Shown: positions 37,601 to 47,917 of the stretch, piece after piece
Position numbering within the stretch: position 1 is the stretch's first letter
Layout: every line of letters starts with the position of its first letter
Source: Branchiostoma belcheri
Taxonomy: Eukaryota > Chordata > Leptocardii > Amphioxiformes > Branchiostomatidae
NCBI RefSeq assembly: GCF_001625305.1
Contig: NW_017804076.1
Coordinates: 905,017-969,016 of the forward strand
DNA: 64,000 bases
Direction: 5' to 3'
Translations under genes and position numbers: made by a program
Notes under the pieces: model-generated
Database searches by the model: none
What the model saw: only the letters and a program-made list of their open reading frames with translations
What the model was told of the DNA's origin: nothing

Positions 37601-38041
37601 ATACCAAATCATTCTATTTCAGGGAAGAGTTCTAGGAATTACTTTACTTTACTTTAGGAATGTGATACACTGCAATTAAGGAGTATGCAGCTGTAATTCA
37701 CAGTAATTCACTTGTTACACACACTGTAATTCATTTCCTGTTCATGGTAGTACAGTCTGAGAAAATTGTATGTTTTCATGGAACCGTATGTTCATGGTGT
37801 TGGAAGGTGCAGAGAAAAGAAAGTCTGTGAATTATTTGTTAACGGATATGTTTGCAGTACAGAATCTGATGTGACGATGCAAGTACATGTGTACCATGAA
37901 AAATAAGTGAGTTACACCTACTTTATTTACATCACAATCTGCAGAAAGAAACACAAAGAAAGTAAAGACTCACTCAGCATCATCAACCACTTGGAGGAAG
38001 GGATGGTCCTCTTGGGTATTTGTGCTCTGATTGTTTCCCAT
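25675..38041 (-). CDS. Trimodular IRG-like GTPase, paralogue B (putative N-myristoylated)
   Basis: Thirteen exons in compatible phase: 37974-38041, 34961-35925, 31626-32010, 30436-30783, 30207-30255, 29923-30083, 28941-29107, 28321-28503, 27598-27746, 27232-27348, 26760-26912, 26302-26449, 25675-26060; 1,092 residues. It matches A and C exon by exon, except that the fifth exon is split in two. The start MGNNQS fits the N-myristoylation pattern MGxxxS, as in several mouse IRGs; A and C lack it. Unit 1 has GDAGAGKST, DFPG and RSQAD in the G4 position. Unit 2 has GDGNAGETSF (lysine replaced by E). Unit 3 has VIGDAEEDADITTF (no P-loop) and GSKHD. The helical domain keeps AAPVPALGVALDIG and long hydrophobic stretches. 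It is the most divergent of the three. Large introns (32.0-35.0 kb, 35.9-38.0 kb) hold MITEs. Confidence 0.84.
26556..26660. repeat. Interspersed repeat, GACTGGTC family
   Basis: The block reads GACAAGTCTCACTGGGTCAG, then GAAGACCAGAGTGACTGGTC, and recurs at 42773-42870 and 63175-63375. The last copy is a foldback with both orientations. Probably a short foldback element. Confidence 0.5.
28032..28292. mobile_element. Foldback element in gene B intron
   Basis: Arms of about 75 bp are inverted: TGAGTAAAGAGACAC...GTGACCGTCTGTCACC on the left and GGTGACAGACGGTCAC...GTCTCTTTACTCA on the right, with a spacer of about 110 bp. It lies immediately 3' of the exon ending at 28321. No coding capacity. 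A relative with the ATCAGACACCTTCCTCAG block is near 59450. Confidence 0.75.
30816..31299. mobile_element. AGGCCAC-family MITE next to gene B exon 4
   Basis: Ends AAGGCCACAGCAAGTAATG and CATGCTGTGGCCTT. It carries the family block TTTATGGATGACATC at the left. It begins only 33 bp upstream of the exon acceptor at 30783, so it supplies part of the intron's branch region. Confidence 0.6.
32584..32665. mobile_element. TACCTTTGCCAAG-family fragment
   Basis: Left end only of the 11285/12499 family (TACCTTTGCCAAGAAGG, then GGCGTTTGTGTG). Truncated. Confidence 0.55.
32690..33535. other. GC-richer intronic stretch with diverged internal duplication
   Basis: Base composition rises sharply against its AT-rich surroundings. 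Two diverged copies of one block are seen at about 32775-32900 and 33070-33200 (shared ATGTTCGCAG, TGTGTAAT, GATGCACG, TTTTTACCGT/TTTTTGCCGT). An open frame of 147 codons at 32719-33162 spans both but shows no domain and has a Cys/His-rich random look. I take it as repeat DNA of unknown type. Confidence 0.35.
33543..34007. mobile_element. hAT-type MITE with 8-bp target duplication
   Basis: Ends TAGGGCTGCG and CGCAGCCCTA are inverted. Identical 8-bp duplications GTGGAGCA flank it at 33535-33542 and 34008-34015, the size made by hAT transposases. The interior has palindromic GGTACAGGTACAGGTCC and CTGTACCTGTACCTG blocks. Non-coding. Confidence 0.85.
34016..34960. other. Intron sequence of gene B, nothing recognised
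   Basis: No gene is seen. Short blocks occur twice in the region (GCCGACCAGTCGCG, GGGAGTCATTTTTTTCGCAC are single). Open frames here lack conserved features. Confidence 0.35.
36028..36235. mobile_element. Degenerate TACCTTCGCCAAG-family fragment
   Basis: Reads CGCCTTTACCAAGATGATTT, then GGACCTCCTGTCAGC...TGGTACTGCA, in the same order as intact copies. Heavily diverged. It lies in the intron between gene B exons 1 and 2. Confidence 0.45.
36560..37425. mobile_element. Harbinger-type MITE with TTA target duplication
   Basis: Inverted ends of roughly 70 bp begin GACCCTGTTCACATTCATTC. The right end is the exact complement over the first ~30 bp and near-exact after that. TTA flanks both sides (36557-36559 and 37426-37428), as in PIF/Harbinger insertions. 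The interior is GC-richer, with no transposase. It sits in intron 1 of gene B. Confidence 0.85.
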
Positions 38042-38600
38042 TTTCTTAGGTCTGTGTGTTGTCTGAAATAAAATTTCGTGATTCACTTTATGTTCACGGT
38101 AGGACAGTCTGGGAAAAACTGTTCATTGAACTATAATTCATATTTACAGTGGGATCCAAAAGAAACTGAGAAACTTTTTTTCATCTTTGAAATTAATATT
38201 CTGACATCACACCAAATTATCTTGAGCTAGAAGCTTCTTGAGCCGTACATGTAACAACATCAGACTCATACATGCATCCACCACTAGTCTTGTACAATTA
38301 TCCTGCTCATGTTATCTTGTATGTGGAACCATGTGGTGTATTATGGTTGAGATGTTTGCCTGTTACCTAGGTGATATACTCACACGTAATCTTAAGTGCT
38401 ACATGTATGTATCTATGTATGAATAACTTCATAAAAAAAGTTCTCCTTACCTCACCGCACCTTACAGTCCAACTGTTAACTTGTGACAATCATGTGATTG
38501 AGACAGATAAACGTCATCACGTTGAGTAAACATCCTTCATCCTGATATACAAGTATGCCAGACTGTTCCATTTCAACAGGTCGGGGGTACTGGTCAGACA
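38042..38600 (-). promoter_or_regulatory. 5' UTR and promoter region of gene B, conserved with gene A
   Basis: An acceptor at 38062 and a non-coding exon ending at 38451 (donor GTAAGG) match gene A. The next ~100 bp also match: TGACAATCATGTGATT, GATAAACGTCATCA, GAGTAAACA. Read on the minus strand this gives TGATGACGTTTATC, a CRE-like half site, and ATCACATGATTGTCA, an E-box-like block. These are the best candidates for shared control elements of the array. Confidence 0.55.
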
Positions 38601-39264
38601 TTTTACACATTCAATCTTTTTTTTTTACTTCAAAATTTGTTTCAAATCGCCCCTCTTACATTGACAGTCCCTTTAATTATTGATTTCCAATGTAACAAAA
38701 CAAACTAAAGTATGTACTTCAGACTTGGTATCATTGGGCAGTTTATTTTGGCTGACTCAGAGATGTCAAAGGTACACAGAAACATGTAGGCTTAGTCTGA
38801 TTGGATGCATGAATCAGGTGATCTGTATGACATTGTGCCTTTCCTCACAGTACAGTAACACCTGGTCCAGTGAAAGGCAAATACACATATTGAAGGACCA
38901 TTTACAGATTATGAACTTAAAGGCGCATACTGACTGTCTAGCAGTAAATATTACTAACTGTATTTTCCTGTGATGATATAGCTTAAGGTATTTATACGTT
39001 ATGCCATGATAATATAAGCTACTGTAATAACTGTAAGTCAGTAAAGATTTAAACTTTTACATGGATACACACATGCAGACCTCATCTTTATTCACCAAAG
39101 AATGAGTGCACCCTGTTTGTAGTATAACATTAACCATAACTCCATATCAAAAATTAAAGTAAAACAACAGACTTAAAAGATGTAACGGTCCAGCCACAAA
39201 ACTAGCTTTTGTGATGTTGAGGAAAGTTATACTAAGCATTTCACCTGTGTAACAAAACACAACC
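38601..39264. other. Spacer between genes C and B
   Basis: No gene or clear element. Part of it aligns with the flank upstream of gene A (the CAGTTTATTTTGGCTGA block at 38748 and at 21390). No copy of the RING terminal exon is visible here. Confidence 0.45.
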
Positions 39265-42200
39265 TTATCTGGTGTTAAAGAGTTCCTCATAGAGTGCACA
39301 TGCACATTCTGCCTGTTCAGTGATTATCTTACGCAGGAAATATGCAACAACATGCATGGCTTTCCCTTTCAATGAGCCGCAGTTTACAGTCGTTTCAAAC
39401 GAGTAATTTGCAACTTCAAGAGTCATGAGAGTACTGCCATTTTTGGCCATCATGCCAACAAGCCCACGGATATTGGGTTGTGGCAATGGATCAGTAGTGT
39501 CCAAGAGACTTGTACATATGGGCAGTTTCCTTCGTACGGACTCTCGGATACACTCCTTATTTATCCCAGATAACTCAGCCAAGTCTTCCAGGGAAGCCTC
39601 ATCCAGGCCAAAACACCTCTTGTACACATCACAGGATTCCTTGATTGACTCTGTGATAAAAAAGAAATTCATGTTTCAATTGGGAATTTAACATAACAGG
39701 TTTGTATATCTCTGGCATAAGCAGACTTTAGATGTAGCAAGAATATCTTTTCGAATATAGGACCCGTGATTATGGTCTGGGACAACTTGAAAGATGCAGT
39801 AGAGGCAAATCTCAACTGATATGTTACTTCTGATGATCTTAAACTAGAAATTTAACTACTTTTCAGCATTTTTTTGTGAAGCAAAACAAATTTCTTATGC
39901 TTACAATTTTCAGTGAATATTAGGTAGAGTGATGACAAGCTTGTGTGGTGCAGTTAACAATTACATACATTGTATTACGAAACAAATTAACAGTATATTA
40001 TATAACTAGCAACACAAGGAAAGTTTACCTAGGTCTACAGGTGTGTCCACCATGAGTCCAGCCCAGGGCCTCAGAGCTCCTGACTGGACAGCCTGTGTCC
40101 ACACCATCTGTTTCAGTAGTGTAGACTTGGTGGGGATCATACCCGGGGAGTAGTCTTTACACAGCATCACAAAGGCCTGTTGGTACAAGAAATATTAATG
40201 TTTGCATATCAAAGCTTTTCGGTTATATTGGACACCAACATAAGATACATGTATTAAGCAAAACTCAACAGAAATATTCATTCGATATTTTAATAGGAGT
40301 GAAATTATTGCTTCTCACCTGTTTCTGAAGCTCATTAAGTGGTTCAATGATTGCCTTTCTCAGTCTGGCCATGTCAAACGCTCCTTGCTTGACATTGTTC
40401 CAGTTCCCACTGATAAGGAAGATGTCATCCATCTTCACTGTCCTGGTGCATCCTTCTGCACTAAGCCTGTCCTGTATAAAACAACAACCAGTGATAAACT
40501 ATTAAGTATAATTATGATTCATGATCAAGACTTAAGAGTGAAGAGTTAATAAGCTACAATAGAATATCAGATCAAAGATAGTGAAGTGTGAAGTGAGTAA
40601 GGAATATCAGATCTTCTGAATAGTTAGGGAGGATGGAAGCTATTCATATCATTCTATAATTTCCAATACAAGTAATGACATGTATCTATATCTTGATGGT
40701 TGTTGGTAGTTCTATAGCTTTGGCATTTCTGATTTGTTGTAAGCAGTGATTATGTTCATGTATGTAAACTTATCAAGCAAACCTGAATTGCAGTAGCCAG
40801 GCTCTTTTTGACCCCCTGTTCTCTGGAAGTCTCTGGTGGAGGTTTGGTCTCATCTTCTAGGTCAAACTTTGACTTTGCAAATAGAACCTGAAAAATTATT
40901 TTGTAAAATTTGTGACCTCATGCAGCTGCAGCTATTTAAGAAATAAAAGTGTAACAAAATTACCAGTAGCATTGAGATTTTTTCAGATTTTTATCAAGAA
41001 TCTTTTATAAAGGTTCTAACTCTTACATATTTTTTATCTATCTTTCTATACACATATACACTCAGTCTATCATAATACTATTATAATAGTATGATTATTC
41101 TACATTGTGTTTCCATACCTTCTTGTCCATTGCTAGTGCCTGGACTGCTAGCCAGATGGTCTCAGTGGTTACAACTTGTCCACAAAGCACGATGAAGATA
41201 TCACAGCTCTTCATGTTCTCAGCTTGGCATTTCATGTACCTGGACTTGATGTCTTCTGGTCTCCCTATGTGTATGAAGCATGCAATCTTAATAGAAAATG
41301 TTTTATTGTAAACTCACTCACTCACTCTCACTCACTCACTCACTCACTCACTCACTCACTCACTCACTCACTCACTCACTCACTCACTCACTCACTCACT
41401 CACTCACTCACTCACTCACTCACTCACCCTCACTCACTCACTCACTCACTCACTCACTCACTCACTCACTCACAATCCAGTTTAGCATAAAATTTACAAC
41501 AAATTCCTCAGACAAATTATTCAGACTACTAGTATTTTGTAGTATTGTAAGTGAAAACTTTACATCCATTCACCCTGTGCCATAACATTCTTTTCTTGGC
41601 AACTAATGTTTTATTTTGTTAATAAATAAATAAATAGATGACGAAAGTTGGTTTACCTATTGCAAATGACACTGCAGGGAATCTGACCACAGTGAGGTTC
41701 TGTGGGCGTTGTGTGTCAGCTGAGGTGTACTCTGTTTGTGTGGACCCAGCCGCTGTACGGGAGGCCACCTTCTCACGATAACCCAGGACAGAACTGATGA
41801 AGGTGTTAGCTCCTGCTCCATGGTCACTGATAATACCTGGATGTTAAATCATAGAAACCATTTTTGATGCATGGGTTTCATTGGTTTAATTTTATTTGTT
41901 TATTTCGTTATCTATTTATTGTATTGCTACTAATACTTAGTTATAAAGTGACCACATGGCCAAACAAGCCATCAAGGCAAAATAATGGCTTTGATTTGAT
42001 TTGATTTATTAGGCTGATAACACATATGTATACAGCCAGGACTGCCCAACTATAGCCGGAGGCTATTATAAAGGGCTAGCCCTCACAACAAGAACATAAA
42101 CAATTCGGAACAGTTAACAGTGTCAGTTACACTTCAGATGAACATACTATTACATAACAGATGTTGCGGCCAAACGTTAACAGCTTTGAATAATAAAATA

Positions 42201-45200
42201 AAGGCTTTGAATAATATAAATTGCATCGAATTTGAATTGAATTAACTGCACTGCGGTGAACATTCTCTAAAGTGGGCACATAGCCGAATCAAAATCTAGC
42301 TCTCAAAGAACTTGTTGAAGGCATAAAATGAGCAAAATACATGTAATGTTTGCGTTGTGACTATAGCCAGCATCATTTTCATCACCAAATCTCACCTATC
42401 CGAACCATTGTCTGCTCCCACTTTGGCAGGCAGTCTTCTTTGCTCTTGATCAGGTCTGTCACATCATCTGACTGGTTCTGTCCTAACATCTCTATGCCTC
42501 TCAAACCGTCCGCTAGACTTTTGGTGATGGTTCCTGCATCATCGTCATTCAGCATCAGTGTGTCCAAACTCATGTACACCATGTTTCTGTAAAAAAGAAA
42601 CAGATACCACCTTATACTATCATGAAAGTTCATCTGTGTTGGTAGTATGTGTGAGAATATTGGACACAAAACAAGACTACTTCCTGAGAGGGGTGAAAGC
42701 TTAAGAGGCTATGTACATCAGGGTGCATCACCCTTCACTCAACTGTGACGGGGGTTGACATCATTTACCACGTGACAAGTCTCAATGGGTCAGTCTACTG
42801 AGGAAGACCAGAGTGACTGGTCAAAGCTTTAGATGTACCTTTAATGTTGTGTTGGAATAAAAGTTTTACCTTTAAACAGATACAACCTTATTTACCATAA
42901 AATTACCTACAAGAATGTGTGATGTAGAGAAAATGTCAACAATGTCTTTGAGTGTAGTAGATGCTTTTAAGTCTTACAGCAACACCTGGTTTACAAGTAA
43001 ACAACTCACCTGTCTGTCTTATCAACGTCCTGGAGCTCCTTGAAGATGGCCCGTCTCAGAGCAGGAGTTTCTCCGATGTCTTGAGTCACGGCGTCATACT
43101 CGGGGCTGATGATGAAGACATCAGACATGTCTATGTCACCCAACTTGACTTTTTCTAGCTGCTTCCGAAAAGCGTTGATCACACTTGCTCCACTCTGGTT
43201 TGCTGAAGGATGGAACTCATTTAGCCTAAGGAAGAATATTAGACATTATAAGTTATGAAATGTGTATATGCTGCTAATGTCATATGTTGTATAAGAAGGT
43301 TCTTTCATCAGGACAACAATGATTCTGATGCTAGTTGTCTCTGCTGCAATTTCACAATGATTCTGATTCGTACTGCAGCTAGGTGTCGCTGCTGCAATTT
43401 CACAATGATTCTGATTCGTACTGCAGCTAGGTGTCGCTTCTGCTGCAATTTTACAAATGCTGTCCCAAACGTGACAACGAACTGGTTGTTGAATGAAGAG
43501 CCTTCTTATACAGCCTTTAGTATTACCTGATACATTCTTCATTGACTTACCTTACGAACAGCACTTTAGTCCTCTCCTGTGCGATCTTTGCTACGGCGAC
43601 CGTTTCGGCGGTGACATCTTTGTCGACGAAAACCAAGCAGACGTCGCACAGTTTCAAGTCGTCCCCGTAGTTCTTCCTGTACCCATCCTCGTCTATTGTG
43701 TCTCGAAAAAACGACTTCTTCACCTGCGGGCTGGGGAACTCCACGAAGACCAGGTTTTCCGAAGATTCGTGCTCTTTAAGCTTTTTGGAGCTTTTCTCTG
43801 GGATGGGGGGTTTTAGATCGTTACTGCGGATGCCACGGATGGCGTTCAGGAACTCTGTTCTGCCGGGACAGTCTTTACCTACCATCCCGATGTTGGCTGG
43901 ACTGTGTAAGAAATGGGGTAGAGTTTAATGTCAGAATTTTCATTTGCCAGTCCATATTCTTCTACAAAATTAATCATGACATTTTCCGGAGAGATTATAG
44001 TTGGGTTAACGTTTGTACGTATGAAACAACTAATTATAAGGGGCAAGCAGTGCAGAAACACATAGAAACACAAAGGGGGCTCGGGGAATCGAACCCGGGC
44101 CGCTAGCTTGCGACCCCAACGCCCTCACCGCTAGGCGAAAAGGTCTGATTCAAATCCTGACGCTTAAACCCCACTGTTACACGTACCTCGGTTCTTCACC
44201 AAACGCATACTCGTGAAGCTCGATGGCACACGCCTCCATTTCGTTGATCATTTTCCGCATGATGTACACCACCAGTGCGGCCGAGGCCGGTGCCGCTATG
44301 ATCCCGCCTACAACTGGAAGGGCAACTCTCATGGCCAGACTGGTGAACGCCAGGGCACCCAGGGTAACACCCGACGCTGCCAAACCGATGATCGTGCGAA
44401 TCGCCACCGGCCCGGACGCGTTCTTGATCTTTTCGCCCAGGACCAACCTTCTGTCGACAAACTTCTTGAGACTTTCGAAGTCTTTGTTTCCCACTGCCGC
44501 TAGCTGCCTGAGGGAGTTGTCGTTAAGGCACAGGGCTCTCTTGGAACGGTGATATCCTCCCACAAGTATTCCTGAAGAAATTGAGATATGTAGTGAGATA
44601 TAAAGACAATAAAAACAAGACACAGTCTTAAGCCCCTGTCTCACATTCAAAACCTTCTCCAGAACACCAGCCGACCAAGGTTGGCTGAAGTTCGGGTGCA
44701 GTCTGACCCAAGATTTAGTCCACATCTACGTTCCTATGCAAATCGGATTTGAATTAAATTTGAGTCAACTTTGGCTGCCAACATCAAGTATTTGGTACCA
44801 TTTATGTTTGAGACACTGACACGAAGTATGAATATGAATTTGAATTGCAATGGATATAAAACAGAAGGACAGAAAAAACACTTGGACAGATAAAAAATGT
44901 ATCGTACCGATATCTAGAGCTAAGCCCAGGCCCGGTATGGGTGTTGCGCTGATGACTGTGTTAGCTACGGCCGCTGCTATAACCTCCCGCGATCTCAGAT
45001 ACTCCGCTTTATCATGTACCATGTCTGTAGCAAACTCCACCAAACCGTTAATGAGTACTCCCTTCTTGTCCGCCGTCAGCGTGTTGTAGATAGCCTTACG
45101 GAGACTGGTCATGTCGTATGTACCAGAAGCGACCTCTTCCGACAGTCCGCATATTACAAACACCATGTTCTCCTTCACCTCCGTGTAGCTAAGCCTCTCC

Positions 45201-46671
45201 AGCTCCTTCTTCGTAACCTTACGCAACTCTTCTTGAAAACGCTGCACCTCTGCAGTAGTTGTGGACGTACCGTTAGGAAAACGTCTGCGGTTGTCTCTAC
45301 TCTCATTTGCCAAGTCAACGTCAAATTTCGACCTCACGAAAAGAACGCTTTTCTTCATCTTTCTGACTTCGTTGGCAATCCAGATGATGTTGTTGCTCAC
45401 TCGACATGTCACGAAGACCAGGAAGACGTCGCATTCCTCCATGTCTGCTCGGTAGAGTCCGAGGTAGCTCTCCGTGTTAAACTCCTCCACCACATCAGTT
45501 CTGGTGTTCCGAAAGATGACTCCGGGAAAGTCGACGAGGACGATGTTTTTGTTGTCCGGTACAGGGTACCGCGTGACTGCGTTGGTGGTGTGGCGGATAG
45601 CCGAGACTTCTGCCGCGCCCTCCTCACCAGGCTTTATCCCGCGGAACGAGTTTATAAACGTGCTCTTCCCCGCCCCTGCTTCCCCGACGATGCCGATGTT
45701 CACGGTGGCGTGCTCCGCGTCTTGCAGCTTGAGTGTCATCCTGTGGGCGATTTTCTCGAAGTCCGGGGTGTCACCGTCCTCATCGCGGATTCGCGCCAGT
45801 TCGTCTAGCTCGTCCCGGGACAGGTGATCCTCAGAGATGGTGAGCTGGTCAACTTCCCCGGGACGGACACTCCTGTGTGAGAAAATTTATTTATTCGTCT
45901 ATTTCAAATGCAACAGTACATTAGTCATTACACTGACTTACAGGCAGCTGGGCTGATATTCGTAAGTCAACAATTGTGAGGAAAAATTCACTATAATATA
46001 CTAGTAGTATTTTAGCCAGCCTCATTTTTTTCTGTCATCTCAATTTTGTTTGACGTAACACCATGTTGATCGCCGAAGGCACGAGGCGCCTATAGGGATC
46101 CAGAGGCATGTGGCTCCCCGGGAAAATGTTGAAATCTTGACCCTCTGAAACGCCATTTCCTGCATTTTCAATTTCAGGGGTAAATTTTGCTGGTAAACTC
46201 AGTTAAGTTCAATGACATCTCATGCCGATGCTTTGCAGTCAAAGATTGGATAAAATTTTTGCCTGTCATGTGCAGCAAAATTCCGTCAAATAAATGATGG
46301 ACTATGGCTCGAAAACCACCCGAAAACTGGGGTGCAATATACAATATACATGAACAATATATTACAGCAATACTGCCAGAAACAACATTTTGATTTAAAC
46401 TTGATATACATACAAACAGACATTTGAGGTTGCATTAACCCTGTATTGATTGTACTTTGGTATTTCAGAGCCGACTATATAAATACAATCAGCTGGCATC
46501 GGAAACCAGATAACCTATGGCAATGGCCAGCAGTCAGCAGTTCCCAACAGACGGGTAAGTACTTACTAACTCAAGAACAACATGGGTGCTGCTGAGCAGC
46601 ACCCATGTTGTTCTTGAGTTAGTAAGTACTTACCCGTCTGTTGGGAACTGCTGACTGCTGGCCATTGCCAT
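39265..46671 (-). CDS. Trimodular IRG-like GTPase, paralogue C
   Basis: Twelve exons in compatible phase: 46634-46671, 44908-45872, 44187-44571, 43551-43901, 43010-43225, 42396-42586, 41657-41836, 41119-41264, 40783-40887, 40319-40471, 40029-40176, 39265-39650; 1,087 residues. Unit 1 has GEAGAGKST, DFPG, RSKFD and the ATPIPGLGLALDIG helical-domain signature, followed by two long hydrophobic stretches. Unit 2 has GKDCPGRT in place of the P-loop and no G4 motif. Unit 3 has SDHGAGANTF and KSKFD, then the second helical domain. It begins MAMASSQQF, with no lipid signal. It is closest to A; exons 7 and 11 are nearly identical to A while exons 2, 8, 10 and 12 differ clearly. Its first exon and TATA box lie in a palindrome (46413-46775). 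Likely role as for A: GTP-driven membrane effector of cell-autonomous immunity (inference from IRGs). Confidence 0.86.
41312..41473. repeat. (CTCA)n microsatellite
   Basis: About 160 bp of CTCA repeats with two interruptions, in the intron between gene C exons 8 and 7. Because the unit is four bases, it opens all frames. Confidence 0.95.
43334..43455. repeat. Tandem repeat, ~50-bp unit
   Basis: TGCTGCAATTTCACAATGAT, then TCTGATTCGTACTGCAGC, repeats about 2.3 times in the intron between gene C exons 5 and 4. Confidence 0.8.
44072..44140 (-). mobile_element. tRNA-like sequence (SINE head)
   Basis: On the minus strand it has CCTAGCGGTGAGGGCG (A-box-like) and GGGTTCGATTCCCCGAG (perfect B-box with T-arm). 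The distance fits a tRNA. The acceptor stem is not convincing, so I read it as a tRNA-derived SINE head rather than a working tRNA. It lies in the intron between gene C exons 4 and 3. Confidence 0.55.
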
Positions 46672-46775
46672 AGGTTATCTGGTTTCCGATGCCAGCTGAT
46701 TGTATTTATATAGTCGGCTCTGAAATACCAAAGTACAATCAATACAGGGTTAATGCAACCTCAAATGTCTGTTTG
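46413..46775. repeat. Near-perfect 363-bp palindrome holding gene C promoter and first exon twice
   Basis: Two 181-bp arms meet at a single central base (46594, inside GCTGCTGAGCAGC). By eye I find no mismatch. Each arm holds a TATA box, the start codon, the 38-bp first exon and its GTAAGT donor. The right arm (TATA at 46703-46712, ATG at 46671) serves gene C; the left arm (TATA at 46476-46485, ATG at 46517) points the other way into the palindrome centre. Either a recent inverted duplication or an assembly artefact. Confidence 0.9.
46703..46712 (-). promoter_or_regulatory. TATA box of gene C
   Basis: TATATAAATA lies 32 bp upstream of the start codon at 46671, so the 5' UTR would be only a few bases unless a start site further upstream is used. 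A mirror copy is at 46476-46485 on the plus strand. Confidence 0.55.
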
Positions 46776-46884
46776 GCTCGCTTATGTGTGGCGAGGGATT
46801 TAGATATATCAAGTATTTACCTCTACTACCCTTCCCCCAAACATAATACTGTACACAGACCATAATTTATTGTTAGTGTGTTGT

Positions 46885-46948
46885 TACCTTCGCAAAGAAG
46901 GTTATGCTTTCAGTAGCGTTTGTGTGTGAGTTTGTGTGTGTGTGAGTT

Positions 46949-46980
<32 letters not shown>

Positions 46981-47125
46981 CGTGTGGTTTAGCAAGATAA
47001 CTCTAGAAGCTTTGGATGGAATGTAATTAAAGTTGGTAGGTGGGTAGGTCTTGATGAGACCTATCAATGTTTAGATTTTGGGCCTCCAAGCGGCATGTTA
47101 TGGTACTGCAGCATGAACCAACGTT
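46885..47125. mobile_element. TACCTTCGCAAAG-family fragment with (GT)n
   Basis: Left part of the 11285/12499 family (TACCTTCGCAAAGAAGG, TGGTACTGCAGC), expanded by a GT microsatellite at 46920-46985. The right end is missing. Confidence 0.6.
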
Positions 47126-47917
47126 AAAAGAACCGTTATGTTAACTAAACAAATGACACTATATTCAGGTAGCCTACATGTATGGTTGCAAATTATCAGG
47201 TTGAGAAGATGGTAATGTACTATGATTCAAACTCATAATTAGTTCATAAGTTTCTCATACATTATTGTTTCATAAAGATGAGAATTCTCGGTACGTGAAA
47301 AGTGACTATTGCTGGTAATGCAAGTAAAACATCAAACTCAGTTTCTAGACGATTGGTGTAGTTGTATAAGAAGGCTGAAAACAAGAGAAAACACAACAGA
47401 AATAGTTCAAAGAAAATCCATATTTATACACACCCGTGCCACAAATTCTGCGAGGAAATTAAATTCTATAAACTCTTTGTAGTCCTTCTCCGCAAACTTA
47501 CGTAAGCTATACGGAATGCAGCAAAATAAGTCTACGATATGCCAAAGGGGAGCTTGTGTACGTGACCAATGGAAAATTATCTCTACAACGAAATAGGAGA
47601 CACAATACTTTACTATTATCTTAGGATAATCTATCATAAGGTTTACGGTGCAGAATAAAGAAGATTTTAGCCCAGCAGCAAAATACTACATTATTATAAA
47701 AAAATACACTCTAATACATCGTAAGTCACAGCTGTTGGTTATGCATAAAAATCGCAACATCAGACTTCTAGACAATTATTAGAGGCAAGTTACAAACAGC
47801 TAGGAAAGCGATCAGCTCCAGATTATGTACCAGCCGAAGTGCTGGCTGGCGGGTGCGCCGCCGGCAGACGGACTACATCAGATCATCTAAACAGCAAGCC
47901 AACAGATATCCGCAGTG
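47126..47917. other. Spacer and 5' flank of the NHL gene
   Basis: No supported gene. A minus-strand frame at 47407-47637 reads protein-like (SLRKFAEKDYKEFIEF) behind an acceptor-like TTGTAG, but has no partner exon. The last ~90 bp before 47918 become GC-rich, fitting the 5' UTR of the next gene. Confidence 0.4.

Noticed and set aside
41176..41585. Open frames rich in LTHS repeats
   Set aside because: Produced by the (CTCA)n microsatellite.
44072..44140. Functional tRNA gene
   Set aside because: A and B boxes are present but the acceptor stem does not pair well and it sits inside an intron; a SINE head is more likely.
45014..45827. Plus-strand long frames opposite GTPase C exon 2
   Set aside because: Antisense shadow of the GTPase domain; the minus-strand frame carries the GAGKST and DFPG motifs.
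47407..47637. Minus-strand 76-codon frame with protein-like sequence and an acceptor-like start
   Set aside because: No neighbouring exon, donor or family resemblance could be found, and a stop follows soon. May be an exon remnant but not supportable.
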